Assembly (NCBI GenBank): GCA_016722045.1
Contig: JADKGY010000035.1
Span: 1 to 64,000, forward strand
Direction of reading: 5' to 3'
Origin: Candidatus Opimibacter skivensis
GTDB lineage: Bacteria > Bacteroidota > Bacteroidia > Chitinophagales > Saprospiraceae
Length of the DNA: 64,000 bases
Under the pieces are notes generated by a model. The model was given only the letters and a program-made list of their open reading frames with translations, was not told where the DNA came from and did no database searches. Below are positions 38,752 to 49,700 of this stretch, piece by piece; the first letter of the stretch is position 1; each line of letters begins with the position of its first letter. The position numbers and the translations under genes are program-made.

Positions 38752-39513
38752 ATGGTTTACAAAAGCCTTCTGCTCTCTGTCGCGCTGACGTTTTTCCTTG
38801 GCTACGCATTCACTATCGGGATCACGACCCCGAATTCTCTGCTTAAAAAACTTCCCGACTGGGGCGCTATTCCTCTATTGGGAGTTGTATTCGTGCTGTA
38901 CCTGCTGGCAGGCTGGTGGGCGATCAAAGGCTTCGGCGACCACAAAATACTGGCTTCCATTTCGATGGGGTTTTGCACGTTGGGCATTGGTTTTTATGCA
39001 TTAGGTTTTGCTATGGAAATAGGGCACGGTAAAGCGTCACCGGGTCAGTACGACTACGACTTTTCAAGGCTGGATGCAACTGAAAAGGATGCACTCACGC
39101 AGATCGCTGCTGACGCAGGTCTTACTTTACAGGATGCGACATTTTCGGAACACTGGCACATGATGGAGGATGCTGCAGGTTTTCGCACCTGTGTGCAAAA
39201 AGGCCATGTGACAGCGCTCCGCTTTTCAGGTAAAAAAATACCCGACCTGGCACTTTTTTCGCGATTTCCAAAATTGGGCGATTTATATCTGGTCGACTGC
39301 GGACTCGCTGACATGAGCGATTTGCAGGGAGCGCAAGTCGAACGGCTGGATGTTTCCAACAACCGGATCACCGATCTTAGTACCCTGAGCGGTTGTCCGA
39401 ATGTGCGCTGGTTGTTTGTGCAAAACAATCAATTGCACTCTGATGCCGGCATTGAATTGTTTACCAAACTGGTGAGCCAGGATCTATCGGGCAATCCATT
39501 TTCTAAAAAATGA
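38752..39513 (+). CDS. Membrane protein with C-terminal leucine-rich repeats
   Basis: 253 residues. Three membrane helices in the first 95 residues (LLSVALTFFLGYAFTIG, WGAIPLLGVVFVLYLLAGWW, ISMGFCTLGIGFYALGFAM), then a soluble domain with leucine-rich repeats (GDLYLVDCGLADMSDLQG; VERLDVSNNRITDLSTLSG; VRWLFVQNNQL). The start is 34 bp after the DKNYY gene on the same strand, and it shares that gene's higher GC, so the two form a transferred pair (inference). The function is unknown. Confidence 0.8.
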   Translation: MVYKSLLLSVALTFFLGYAFTIGITTPNSLLKKLPDWGAIPLLGVVFVLYLLAGWWAIKGFGDHKILASISMGFCTLGIGFYALGFAMEIGHGKASPGQYDYDFSRLDATEKDALTQIAADAGLTLQDATFSEHWHMMEDAAGFRTCVQKGHVTALRFSGKKIPDLALFSRFPKLGDLYLVDCGLADMSDLQGAQVERLDVSNNRITDLSTLSGCPNVRWLFVQNNQLHSDAGIELFTKLVSQDLSGNPFSKK

Positions 39514-39645
39514 TAACAAATACAAATTGGTGATAAGACTTTGCAGATTTACGCTATACCCCTTTCGGAGCACTCAACTGTCTACCTGCACAATGCTTAT
39601 CTAAATTGTCTGCCTTGGTACTTAAGCACCACACATTAAAAGCAG

Positions 39646-41990
39646 TTAATTTTTAACATCTTGAAGATCGGCAGGAATATCAAGCTGCTCAATGAACTTA
39701 CTCTTGTTTGTTTGAAAAAACTTGGAAGAAAAAATTGAAATGAAAATTGCCTGATATAGAATGGTGCCAATAATCAAAATTCCGCTTACAGGCGGAGTTG
39801 TCATAACTACATTCAGCGAACCCTCTGGCGGAACTGCTGGAAAAAACTTGGAATCTTTTAAAACAAGGTAGCTGAGGAGAAAAAGTATGGGCAGTACAAT
39901 GATCCATATGAATGATTTTAACCTCCAACAGAGCATTTTCTTACGGATAAATTCATCTCTCTTTGGTTTTCTTTTTTCATTTACAAGCCTATTGTTTAAT
40001 TCTCTTTGCGCTTTTAATTCCGCTTCTACAGATTCAAGTTCCTTTTGTTTCTCAGCCGCTTCAAAATTGATCCCCAACTGATGAACAATTTTTGGGGCAG
40101 TCTGTTTTTCTAGTTTTTTTACTTTTTTAGAAAGTCTGTCCGCAGCCACTGAATAAACATGTAATTGTGACGAGAGATCACTGATTTTTTTATTAAGCTC
40201 GTTATTTTCAGAAGACACCGTTAATGCTGTTGTTTTAACATTCTCAAGCTCTTTTTTGTTCTTCTCCAGCTCTTCTAGTTTCGCTTTGTATTGGCGATTT
40301 AATTCATCTTCTATAAATTGCCCAGCATTAAAACTATTGTCTTCAGACTGTTTATGATATTTTTCTAAAAATAAATCTTCACTGATAAGATTATAAATTA
40401 CCTCGTCGTTATCAATTCCTTTATGCTTTAAATACGTAGCTATTTTTTGAATATCCTCGGATTTTCTAAGATCCTTATTAAAGCCTCGCGAAGTGATCGC
40501 TTTAAAATAAGCTTTCTTGTAATCCTCCGTTTTAATGGGAAGTAGCTTTGAGAGTTTATTTAGTAAAAAGGACGGTTTAAAAAAAATTGGAAATGCTTTT
40601 TCATCATAATGGCTTCTTCTTGAATGTTGGTCAAATTGAATCAAAAGATCATCTAGAGTGACCGAAAAATATTTTACCTGATTAAATGTTGGTGATGACT
40701 CACCTTTCGTACTTGCATAACGATAATCCAATACTAATTCTCTGAGTGTAATGTCATGGTAGGCTTGTCTTTCACTTCGGTAGGCAGGATGAAATGGAAT
40801 ACGTTTTTCTTTGCAGAAAATTTCCTTGAAATCGTTCTTGTTCTGGATAAAACGTAGATAATCTTGCGTACGAGCTTGAAGAAAAGGCTCACCCAGTTTT
40901 TCTACCTTCTGTGCTGTTCGCGAAACCTCAACATTATCAGCTTTAAGGGTTTTGTCAGATAAATCAATAATTGTTGCTGGATGAAGTGTGCCATTTCTAT
41001 TTTGTAGCAAATTAGTATAAAACTGCTTAGAAAAATCATCTAGTTTGTCTGATTTTAGCATTGCTTTTATTGCTGAATCAGAAAGCTTGTCATCTAATAA
41101 ATTAAAATCATTCTTCTTGTTTAATAATTCTTTTAAAGTAAGGTCTGAATAACGAATTTTAATTTTTTATTATTTCAGGATTGTCTTTAATGAGTTTTAT
41201 AAGAGCTATACACGCTTCGTTTTCAGGATGCGAGTGTAAGCTCAACAAAGAATATATCACATTTGTATCAAGATAAAGCACCCAATCAATCAGGTTCATG
41301 TCGCTGATCTCCTTAATCTCTTCAGGCTTTACACCAAGCGAAACAAATGACTGCGTTTTTAGGGAAATTTCGTTGAGAAAGTTAAGGTCTTCTTTTGAAA
41401 CGTAGTCAGGAAACTTGTCGACTATGAGTTTAAAAAATCTCACACAGGGAAGGATCAGAATCGCGTAATTTTTTATATGATTCTTGGATAAAATCTTCGT
41501 TATCAACATCTGGCTTACTATTATTTAAAACAAAAATTTTGTAGAGCTTCAACCCCAAACTCATAAAAAGCACTGTATAAATAATCAATAAAAACAGTAT
41601 AGAGTAGTTTTATTTTCTGAATTTCAAGATCCTTTTCAAGTGTGTCAGTTATAAAGACTTTGAAATTTTGAAAGCGCTTGGAATCATTGTAATTTATTTC
41701 ATTTTCTAAATTTGTTAATCTTGTTCTTTCATTTTCTGAAAGTAAGATATTATTCTCATTCTCAACAACCGCATGATCATTTATTAGTTGGAAAAGAACG
41801 GATTCTACTTCTGGCTTGTATGGCTCAAATGATATAGATTCTTAATTTCTAAAATTAGATTAGATTTCGTAACCTCAGTCGTCTCAAATATCGTATTAAG
41901 AATTACGGATTTTAGCGTGTCTTCCCTTGTCTCTGAAGCAGCTAGAGCTAGGGTGGACAAAACTTGTATGGAAGTTTTCGGTCTTGGCAT
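39646..41990 (-). CDS. Winged-helix - PIN-like nuclease - coiled coil - membrane protein, frameshifted
   Basis: Four frames join into one product of about 780 residues. The N-terminus has a winged-helix-like segment (VTKSNLILEIKNLYHL, then PEVESVLFQLINDHAVVENE; 41990-41680). A PIN-like nuclease core begins with LYLDTNVIYSLLSLHSHPE (about 41240-41290) and continues after a frameshift with YSDLTLKELL. A long middle region is followed by a coiled coil (40310-39990) and two membrane helices (FIWIIVLPILFLLSYLVL and GILIIGTILYQAIFISIF). The breaks near 41825, 41540, 41430 and 41163 each need one base in a T or A run. PIN domains cut RNA. The layout suggests a membrane-linked effector, perhaps in phage defence (inference). 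Confidence 0.65.
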
Positions 41991-42336
41991 GGGATGATAA
42001 AATAAAGCAAATTTCTCGAGACTTTTTTTAATTATAAATCAGAAAACTTACATCAAATCTTGCATGCCCAACTGCCGGATACCGTGTCTTTTGGTTGGAA
42101 CCACACGCCGTGCCGTTTTCTGCCGGCACCTCACTTTGCAACCGAAGGCTTGGTTGTCATTGTGTGCGATGCAATCGACCAGAAAAACTAACAAGTCGCC
42201 CAGGCAACACCACCATATCTTGTAATTGACTTGCTGCGAAAGAATCGTCGTCCTATTGCCGTGTCGGCTAAAAAATTATGTGGGCCTGTCGCGATATCTT
42301 TCCTAGTGGGTTGTTCGCCCAAGTTCGAAGGGAAAA
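41991..42336. other. Intergenic region with GC-rich palindromic segment, possible attC
   Basis: About 42060-42195 is GC-richer than its surroundings. On the minus strand it ends in GTTGGGC (42074-42068), which fits the attC R' consensus GTTRRRY exactly, a few tens of bases upstream of the PIN-protein start. It also holds TGCCGGCAGAAAACGGCA, a small palindrome. No clear long arms were found, so the call is weak. The rest of the segment has no convincing gene. Confidence 0.35.
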
Positions 42337-42399
42337 CAATTTGCAGGTACAGTCTCATGATAAAATGTTCACGAAGAGGGTAGTGATAGAATAACATAG
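42337..42399 (+). pseudogene. Second copy of a T9SS sorting-domain tail
   Basis: Encodes NLQVQSHDKMFTKRVVIE and a stop. Against the tail at 31260-31317 (TLQVLSHDKIITKRFVIE) 13 of 18 residues match. Sequence upstream in this frame has no relation to a T9SS protein, so only the extreme 3' end was copied, together with the terminator that follows. Confidence 0.6.
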
Positions 42400-42420
42400 T
42401 AAGATCAAAACATACAGTTT

Positions 42421-42470
42421 AGCCGGGATTGAGATTCTAATGGGGTTGAGGTCTCGGCTAGGTTTTTTTT
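42421..42470 (+). terminator. Rho-independent terminator, copy of that at 31344
   Basis: AGCCGGGATTGAGATTCT at 42421 and GAGGTCTCGGCT are the same sequence as at 31344-31383, followed by eight Ts. The stem of about 8 bp is preserved. Confidence 0.7.
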
Positions 42471-42917
42471 CTAGTAAGCATTTCAAATGAATTCTTTAAA
42501 TTACGAAATTGAAAAAACATTATGAAAATAAATTACGTAAAACTGAGGAATCGTGGGGTTATTGCACAGTCTGATGGATCGAAGGTTTCCGATGGAAGGT
42601 ATGTTTTCTACTAAACTAAACTTCATTCAGAGAACTGAACTTACACCTTGTAATAATGTGTCTTTGAAGCACGGAAATCCAACCTTCGCAAGCCCCTTGT
42701 TATCAGGACCACTATTTTTCGTCTAAAGATGTGACTTGTCAAATTTACTTACACTTTGTCCGAATCGATTTACATTAGAAACGATATCAATCCAATCACT
42801 CACTGAGATTCGAAAAATAAATCTCTTATAAAATCATAGATTTCAGCTTCGATTGGGCGTTTTTTAAAAGTGTATTTTTATGTGTGAGGGCTTTTCTCTT
42901 TTCATTTTACTTTCTTT
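42471..42917. other. 447-bp intergenic region
   Basis: Contains a short frame from ATG 42522 (MKINYVKLRNRGV, 31 codons) without supporting features. At 42699-42707 it has GTTATCAGG, the closing box of a proposed large cassette, followed on the minus strand by AAGGGGCTTGCG. The remainder has no recognised feature. Confidence 0.35.
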
Positions 42918-43966
42918 TTATACCCAAATGTTTACTGTCTTAGCATCAAACAATCTCAATGGAACTTTGAATTTCTTTTCAATCTCCTTCAAGTGTTGTA
43001 TATCGTTCTCAGAATAAACACCGATGTAAACGCTATTCAGGAAAGGTTTCCAATTTCCGTTTTCATCTTTTCGTTTCTTGCCTGCTTTGTTAATTGCTTT
43101 GATGATGTGGTCGTCATAAAGTCCGAAACCGAAACCGTAAACTATCAGTGAGCCGCTGATTGCAGAAAGTTGTTCGTAACAGTATGAAAGATATTTGTTG
43201 TGAACGATGTGTGTCAGTTTATCAATGCCGCTTCCCGCTGTAACAAAAATCGGATACTCTTTCTTTTCCATTCTTGCCTTGATGTTGTCAAGTAAGTAAT
43301 GTTCGCTTGAGTATTCTTCCTTTACGATTTCAACACCTGTGTCAAAGATTTGCAATGCTCCGTGCAAGTAGTAAATGGATTGTTCGTCTTTGTATTTTCC
43401 CCAACGCAATTCTGAATACACTCTTTCATCTTCGGGTTTCCATTCGTCTGGGTCTTCTAAATCTCTGCCGAAGCCATCGCCTCCGTTTTCAAGTTTGTTA
43501 CGCATCAGCACCCAATAGAGAAGTAAATCGTAATTGGTTGTAAATATCAATCCGTCTTGATTGAGAAATGTGCCAAGAAACTTTGCACATGCCTGGCTCT
43601 TTTCTTCTGCAATCGTAAATACATGTTCAGGGTGTAATTCCTTTATCGCATCAATCAAACTTGTTTTCAAAATGTCGCTTGCATGTTTGATTTTATCTAC
43701 TACTTTTTTTCCAGCACCAAACAGTTCTGCAATCTTTGCAGCATCGTCCAATTGCTTCATCAGCAACTCAAAGTTGTTTGTGTTTACAATCTCAAATAGT
43801 TTATGCAAATCATCGTCAGAAGCTTGCTGATGAATTCACTCAATGCGTTGTAAGAAAATATTCCATCGTCATAAGAACGGCTGAAACCATTTCCCAACAG
43901 TAAATGCTTCTGTCGGTTTTTCAGATGCTTGACAACCTCTGGATATGTTCTTACTTCGTCTATCAT
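42918..43966 (-). CDS. DUF4917 / SIR2-like fold protein, frameshifted
   Basis: Two frames join at 43820-43830 by adding one T to give SEFISKLSDDDLHKLFEI, for a product of about 350 residues. The N-terminus carries a nucleotide-binding-like loop (HLLLGNGFSRSYD, residues about 20-33). Later blocks are IFTTNYDLLLYWVL, IYYLHGALQIF, PIFVTAGSGIDKLTHI and SLIVYGFGFGLYDDHII, the DUF4917 pattern related to SIR2-like NAD-binding folds. It starts 14 bp after hsdS on the same strand and is probably co-transcribed with the restriction system. SIR2-like partners often act as NAD-consuming defence effectors (established for other families, inferred here). Confidence 0.75.
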
Positions 43967-43980
43967 TCTCCAAATATTTT

Positions 43981-45170
43981 TTACTTCACCTTCACTTGCC
44001 CGTTCATCAGCAACGGTAAAAGGAAATCACGAAGGGTTATGAGTTCTTGGGTTTCTCTGCTTCTTGTCAAAATCATTTTGTCGTATTTGCCGACAATGCT
44101 TTGAAATTGTTTTTGCAATTCAACTGGTGGCTTTGCAAATATCAAATCATACAAAGTGTCCTTGTCAATTGAACCGAAAGTTGTTCCTGTTCTATTCTGA
44201 ACATCAAACATTGCTTTGAAATAAAACATGAGGTAAAGCAAAATGAATTTGCTTCATGCTTGCTGTTCAATGCTGCAAGTCCTCGTCGATGCAACACTTT
44301 TCATTTGCCACATTCAATGTTCCAACTGGTGCACGAACACTCAACAAAACATCTTCTTCATGTGCAATCCTTGATGGTGCTGTTGTGAACATACGCACAA
44401 GCGGAAAACGAAAATTGAAATCGGTGCTGCCTTGAAAGAAAACCATTCCTTTTCCTTCTTCATTGTATGAATCACCGTCAGGTGATTGTCCCATTGTAAT
44501 GTTTGCAACTTCACTCAACTTTCCATCAGTCCAACCAACTGGAATTTCCATTTTCAATTTCTCATTCCATACAATTTCACCGCCACTTGCTTTATAAGGC
44601 TTGCCTTCTTCGTTTGGAAAGTCAAACTGCACAAACCAATAATTGTAAATGGTTTTTGACATTTGTTCAAGTTCAGAATTGATACGGTTATTAAGTTCAA
44701 TTTTTTTATCAAGCAAAGTCAAGTAGTCAGCAATATTTACTTGATATGGTTTTTCAAATTCGGGAATTTGAAAAGTCATGATTTGGTCTTGGTCGCCTCT
44801 TGGCATCTTGCTTCCCTTTGAACCTGTCATTTGATGCTTGAAAAACAAATCCTGAAACAAGCAGTAGTAAACAAACTTGGGGTGAAACTTTTTTGTTCTT
44901 TGTTTGTAAAACCAAAACATCATTTGAACAACCGCCTTCAAAAGTTGCATACCAAATCTTTTTGAAATAAGGTCGGATGTTAGAAAGAAGAATTTCATCT
45001 TCATCAAACTTGCAGCAAGAAACAGCAGGTGGTAAATTGATTGCATCAACAATGCCGCCTCTGTTTGGCATCATGTTATCCGTTGAAATAAAATTCTTCA
45101 ATTTCAAACCATCAACAGAAGTTGTTGCTTCTGAATAATCGCAAACATCTGAAAGTGGAACACTACTCAT
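43981..45170 (-). CDS. hsdS: Type I restriction-modification specificity subunit, frameshifted three times
   Basis: The combined product is about 396 residues. Target-recognition domain 1 (LSDVCDYSEATTSVDGLKLKN ... DEILLSNIRPYFKKIWYA), a central conserved helix (IADYLTLLDKKIELNNRINS, EQMSKTIYNYWFVQFDFP), target-recognition domain 2 (GKLSEVANITMGQSPDGDSY ... LLSVRAPVGTLNVA) and the end helix (KYDKMILTRSRETQELITLR). Joins are needed at 44885-44890 (one A fewer), about 44280 (one more G) and about 44250 (one more T), all homopolymers. Overlaps the hsdM end by 8 bp. If the sequence is right as written the enzyme would lack specificity. Confidence 0.85.
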
Positions 45171-46794
45171 AGCTCACGATTTTGAAATTTTTTAAAATGT
45201 CTTTTTCTAATTTCTTACCATCATTGAAATATTCTGCCAAATTATTTTGATGTTCTTGCATCTTCTCATCAAACTCATAAGATGTCAATTCGCAGTATTC
45301 AATTCGTGTTTCAAAATATTGTCCTGCACCAAAAGAGTATTTCTTGCCTTCTATTTTTTTGTTGTCAATTTCAATAGAAAAATCTTCAATCACTTCTTTG
45401 TTGTTGATTGCATTGATGATTTTGTTTTCATCATCAGCACTCAATAAAGTTTTTTTGTTTTTGCCTTCCTTCACTTTCTTTCCCAACTTAGAAGCATCTA
45501 CAAAAATTACTTTGTCAGTAGTTTTGCTCTTGTCAATAAATACTACTGAAACATTTGTTCCTGTATTGGCAAAAATATTTGGCGGCATTTGCACGACTGC
45601 ATGTAACCAGTTGCTGTCAACTATTTTTTTTCTGATGCCAAAACCAATCGCTGCTTTCTCGGTGCAAAATCCTGTCGGCACTACAACGGCTGCCTTTCCT
45701 TTTGTGTCCAACGAATACATGATGTGCTGAATAAACAATTGGTAAATTGCCATGCTTTCTTTCTTCTTTGCAGGCACACTTGGCACACCTGCAAAAAATC
45801 TTTTCTTGTGAATGTCGCTTGCAAGCGTTTCCCTGTCATCGCTGAAATCAGTTTTGAAAGGTGGATTGCTTACGATGTAATCAAACTTTTTCAAATCGTC
45901 TTTTGCATCGTTCACATGAAAGGGAATCGTCAAAGAGTTTCCTTTAATCACATTGTGCAATGAATGCACAAGATTGTTCAGGATTAAATTCAATCGTAAA
46001 AACTCGGACGACTTTTGAGAAATATCTTGCGAATAAATTGTGCATTTGTCCTCACCAATTTGGTGAGCCAAACTCAACAACAAACTTCCTGAACCTGCTG
46101 CTGGGTCGTAAAGCAAAACATTCTTTGTTTCCTTGGGAACAAGAATCCTTGCCATAATTTTTGCTACGGTTGGTGGTGTGTAATACTCTGCATATTGTCC
46201 GCTGTCTTTGTTGTAATCTTTAATCAGGTATTCAAAAATGGTAGAGAAGAAATCATACTTCTCCTCAAACACGGGTTCAAAACTGAACGCAACTAATTTG
46301 TTGATGATGGCTTTGCAGAACGGACTTCTTTCGTTTTTCTCTCTGATGTTTTCAGATAGTTCTTCAAACAACGGAATCTTTTCTCCGCCAATGGTAGAAA
46401 CAGAAAATATTTTGATGTTGGTTGCAGCAATGTCTGTAAGCGTTGTGTCAAATGTGATGGAGAAATCTTTTTCGTTCTGCTTGTTGAACAGATAACTGAT
46501 GAAATGTGTTTTCTTCAACTTCGCACTTCGTTCACCAATTTTTTCAAGCATGTATTCGTAATCATTGTCCGACATGTTTTGAATGTCGGCTTCAATGTTT
46601 TTGCTGTCTTTTAATTTCTTGTTTGCATTTCTTGCTTCATGCAAAAATTTATCGTTCAAAAATTTGTAGAGAAAACCTTCCGTAATGATTTTGTATTCGT
46701 AACCTGTGTTTGCCAATCCGTAATTGCTGCAAACGGTTTTCAAGCCGTCAATCAGTTCTTTTGTTTTCTGTGTATGTTCTAAATGGTTTGTCAT
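45163..46794 (-). CDS. hsdM: Type I restriction-modification DNA methyltransferase subunit
   Basis: 543 residues with an intact frame. N-terminal helical HsdM_N domain (TKELIDGLKTVCSNYG ...), then the N6-adenine methyltransferase domain with SAM motif I LLYDPAAGSGSLLLSLA (about residue 220) and catalytic motif IV NPPF (about residue 310). The C-terminal region contacts HsdS. The start codon abuts the hsdR stop (46795), which implies translational coupling in an hsdR-hsdM-hsdS operon. Confidence 0.95.
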   Translation of the reverse strand: MTNHLEHTQKTKELIDGLKTVCSNYGLANTGYEYKIITEGFLYKFLNDKFLHEARNANKKLKDSKNIEADIQNMSDNDYEYMLEKIGERSAKLKKTHFISYLFNKQNEKDFSITFDTTLTDIAATNIKIFSVSTIGGEKIPLFEELSENIREKNERSPFCKAIINKLVAFSFEPVFEEKYDFFSTIFEYLIKDYNKDSGQYAEYYTPPTVAKIMARILVPKETKNVLLYDPAAGSGSLLLSLAHQIGEDKCTIYSQDISQKSSEFLRLNLILNNLVHSLHNVIKGNSLTIPFHVNDAKDDLKKFDYIVSNPPFKTDFSDDRETLASDIHKKRFFAGVPSVPAKKKESMAIYQLFIQHIMYSLDTKGKAAVVVPTGFCTEKAAIGFGIRKKIVDSNWLHAVVQMPPNIFANTGTNVSVVFIDKSKTTDKVIFVDASKLGKKVKEGKNKKTLLSADDENKIINAINNKEVIEDFSIEIDNKKIEGKKYSFGAGQYFETRIEYCELTSYEFDEKMQEHQNNLAEYFNDGKKLEKDILKNFKIVSYE

Positions 46795-49700
46795 TTATAT
46801 GGCTCTTTGATAAAAGTATTCGTTCACTAAGGTTGTATTGATAAAGCGAACCACATTCAAATCCTGAATTCCTTTTTCTTCAAGTGTTTCAATGATTGTT
46901 CGTTTGGTTGCTTCCGAAAAATAATCTTGATTGTTAAGCAATGCTTGATTGTTCAACACTGTAATATCTGTTTTGTGTTTGATGTTGAGCAATACGGCTT
47001 GCAAAGCGAATTCGCTTTGCAGCACATTCAAATTATTTTCATTGATGCGTTTGTGAATCTTGGCAAACTTGGTATCGTTCTCATACTTGGCTGCAAGCTG
47101 TGCATCTTTATTGTTCAATGCGTTTGCCTGTTCGTAAATGTTTTTCAAATCTTTTATCGCTGCATCCATTTCTGCCGAATCTAATTCCTCAATGTTTTTC
47201 TTTTTGAATAATCGTTTCAGTTCTTCAAACAGAGAAATAAATTTCGGGTCTTTCTTGTCAAAGTTTCCTTCCAATTCTTTTCTTGCTCTTTCTAATTCGC
47301 TTCTGAATTTGTCTGCAATCTGCAATTCATGCGTTGCAATTTTACGGAAGGTGAATTGCATTTTTTCCAATGCAATGTTCAACAGATTTGTGTTGTCGTT
47401 TGCGTTCTCTTAACTTTCTTTCAGGTTAATGATGTCAATGCGATTTGCAACTTCATTAAACAACTTGTTCACTTTGTCAAAGGAAAATTTCTCTAAAAGT
47501 TCGGTGTAGCCCATCATCTTAATGATGTTGTATAAACTCTTTAAGTTCTCCAAACATTTTTTCAGTTCGGTAATTTCTTTCTTGTCGGTAATCTGACTTA
47601 TGATTTTCTGAAACTCTTCTAAGTTTGAAAAATCGTAGAGAAATAATTTCTCTTTTATCTCTGCAATCTCTTTATCAATTTCCTCTGACGATTTAAAGAG
47701 GTTGGAATATTCTTTTGCTTCATCGCCTAACTCCGCTTGCAATTCCTTGAAATATTCTTTGTTGGTTTTGTCAAACTCTTTTCTGATGTCGGCAAAGTCA
47801 ACCACATAACCATACTTGAAATTCTTGTAAGGTCGGTTCACCCTAGTAAGTGTTTGCAAAAGGTTGTGTTCTTTCACCACTCTTGTCAAATACATTTTCT
47901 TCAAACGCTTTGCATCAAAACCAGTCAACAGCATATTGTAAACAATCAGCAAATCAATTTTGCCTTGCTTGAAATCGCTTTGATTGTCTTTGCGAATTTG
48001 TTTTGTGTCCACATCATGCAGAATCAAAGCGGCTGTTATCGGTGCATCTTCTGCATTCAGATATTCTTCTTGTGGCTCTGCTGCAAGATTGTATTGTGTG
48101 TTTGGTTCTCTTGTTAGTTGACGAAGTTTTGTTTTTGCATCATTGTATTTCTGCACAAACTCAAAAATCATTTTCGCTTGGTCGGATGAATCGCAAACAA
48201 TCATTCCTCCAATGGAATTGTCGTTGTGAATCACTCTGCTTTTTTTGAAGTCGGCAATGATGTAATCTGTTAACGGCTCAACAAATTTCTTGTGAGAAAA
48301 AACATCTCGTTTTGTAAACTCACCTTGCTTTACAATTTCATCATATACTTTGTTGATGTCGGTTCTGAATTTTGTTTCAATCGCTTCACGAATCAATTTC
48401 AAAGTGTAACCGTCTGCAATGGATTTGTTGTAATAGTATTTGTGAAAGTAGTCGCCAAAAATTTCTTTGCTTTTGAAATCACCAGTGATTAAAGGTGTTC
48501 CCGAAAGTCCGATGTGAATTGCGTTCCTGTCAGAGTTCACCAACTTAGCATAGAAAGTTCCTTCGGGATTGTAACTGCGGTGAACTTCATCCAAAAAGTA
48601 AATCCGTTTTACATTGATGTTGTAATCTGAAATTTGAGCAATGGAATAATCTGAAAACTTTTGAATGTTTACTACGGTTATTGTTTGCTGTCCGTCATTT
48701 CCTGCTGTTGCTCCTGCGGTTGTGATGTTGGTTACAAAATCTTCTTTTGAACTAATCATTTCAACTTTCAAACCTCTTGCAATGAATTCATCTTTGGCTT
48801 GTGTTGCCAAATCCAAACGGTCAACTATGAAATAGAATTTTGCAATGATGTTTTGCTTCTGATAATAATCTTTCAAATAGTTCACATTGAAATACGCCAA
48901 AGCGGTTTTACCGCTTCCTTGCGTATGCCAAATGATTCCTTTTTTTATTCCTTGATTTAGTTTCGTTTCAATTGCCAATGTCGCAAACAATTGAGGGTAA
49001 CGCATGATGTGCTTCTCAATTTTCGGAACGCTGTTTACAATGGTGTTCACATAAGCAAACCCATATTTCAAAATTATTTTCAATCGTGGTTTGCTGAATA
49101 AAGAAGTCAGCACACGATTAGTAGGGGAGTTGTTTTCTTTTGCAGTGTTGTATTCAGAATTGCCAAGAATGGAAGCAATGTTGTTGTCCAACAAAATTTG
49201 TTTTTCAATTTCTAAATCTTCTGTCGGCAAATTGTGAATGATGGAATTATCTTCCTCTCTGAAACAATTGAAGTTTACCTGTTCGGGGTCAGGCGTTGCG
49301 TAAAACGCACCTTGTATAGGTGTGATGCTTTCCTCGTCATACTCCTGATTGTTTGAGAACACAAGCAACTGCGTTATGTTCATGAATTTTTTGAACTTCG
49401 GATTTTTGAAGCGAACATTTATTCTGTTGCGTTCCGCTAAAATTCCTTCTCTGTTGTTCGGCTTCTTCACTTCAACAAATGCTAACGGCATTCCGTTAAT
49501 CAGCACAGTAATGTCGGGTCTGAATTCTTCTTCCTCGTTTTTGTAAGTGAGTTCTGTAACAACATTGAAAATGTTGTTTTCAAAATTTTCAAAGTCAATC
49601 AACTTGCAGTCAAAATCGCCAAGCAAACTTTTGTAGAAGCTTTTGCCAAGGTCGCTGTTGTCAAGCTGAATGTTGAGTAACTGAATAAAGGAATCAATTT

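Noticed and set aside
42188..42397. 69-residue minus-strand frame
   Set aside because: Overlaps the copied T9SS tail on the other strand and has no protein-like features.
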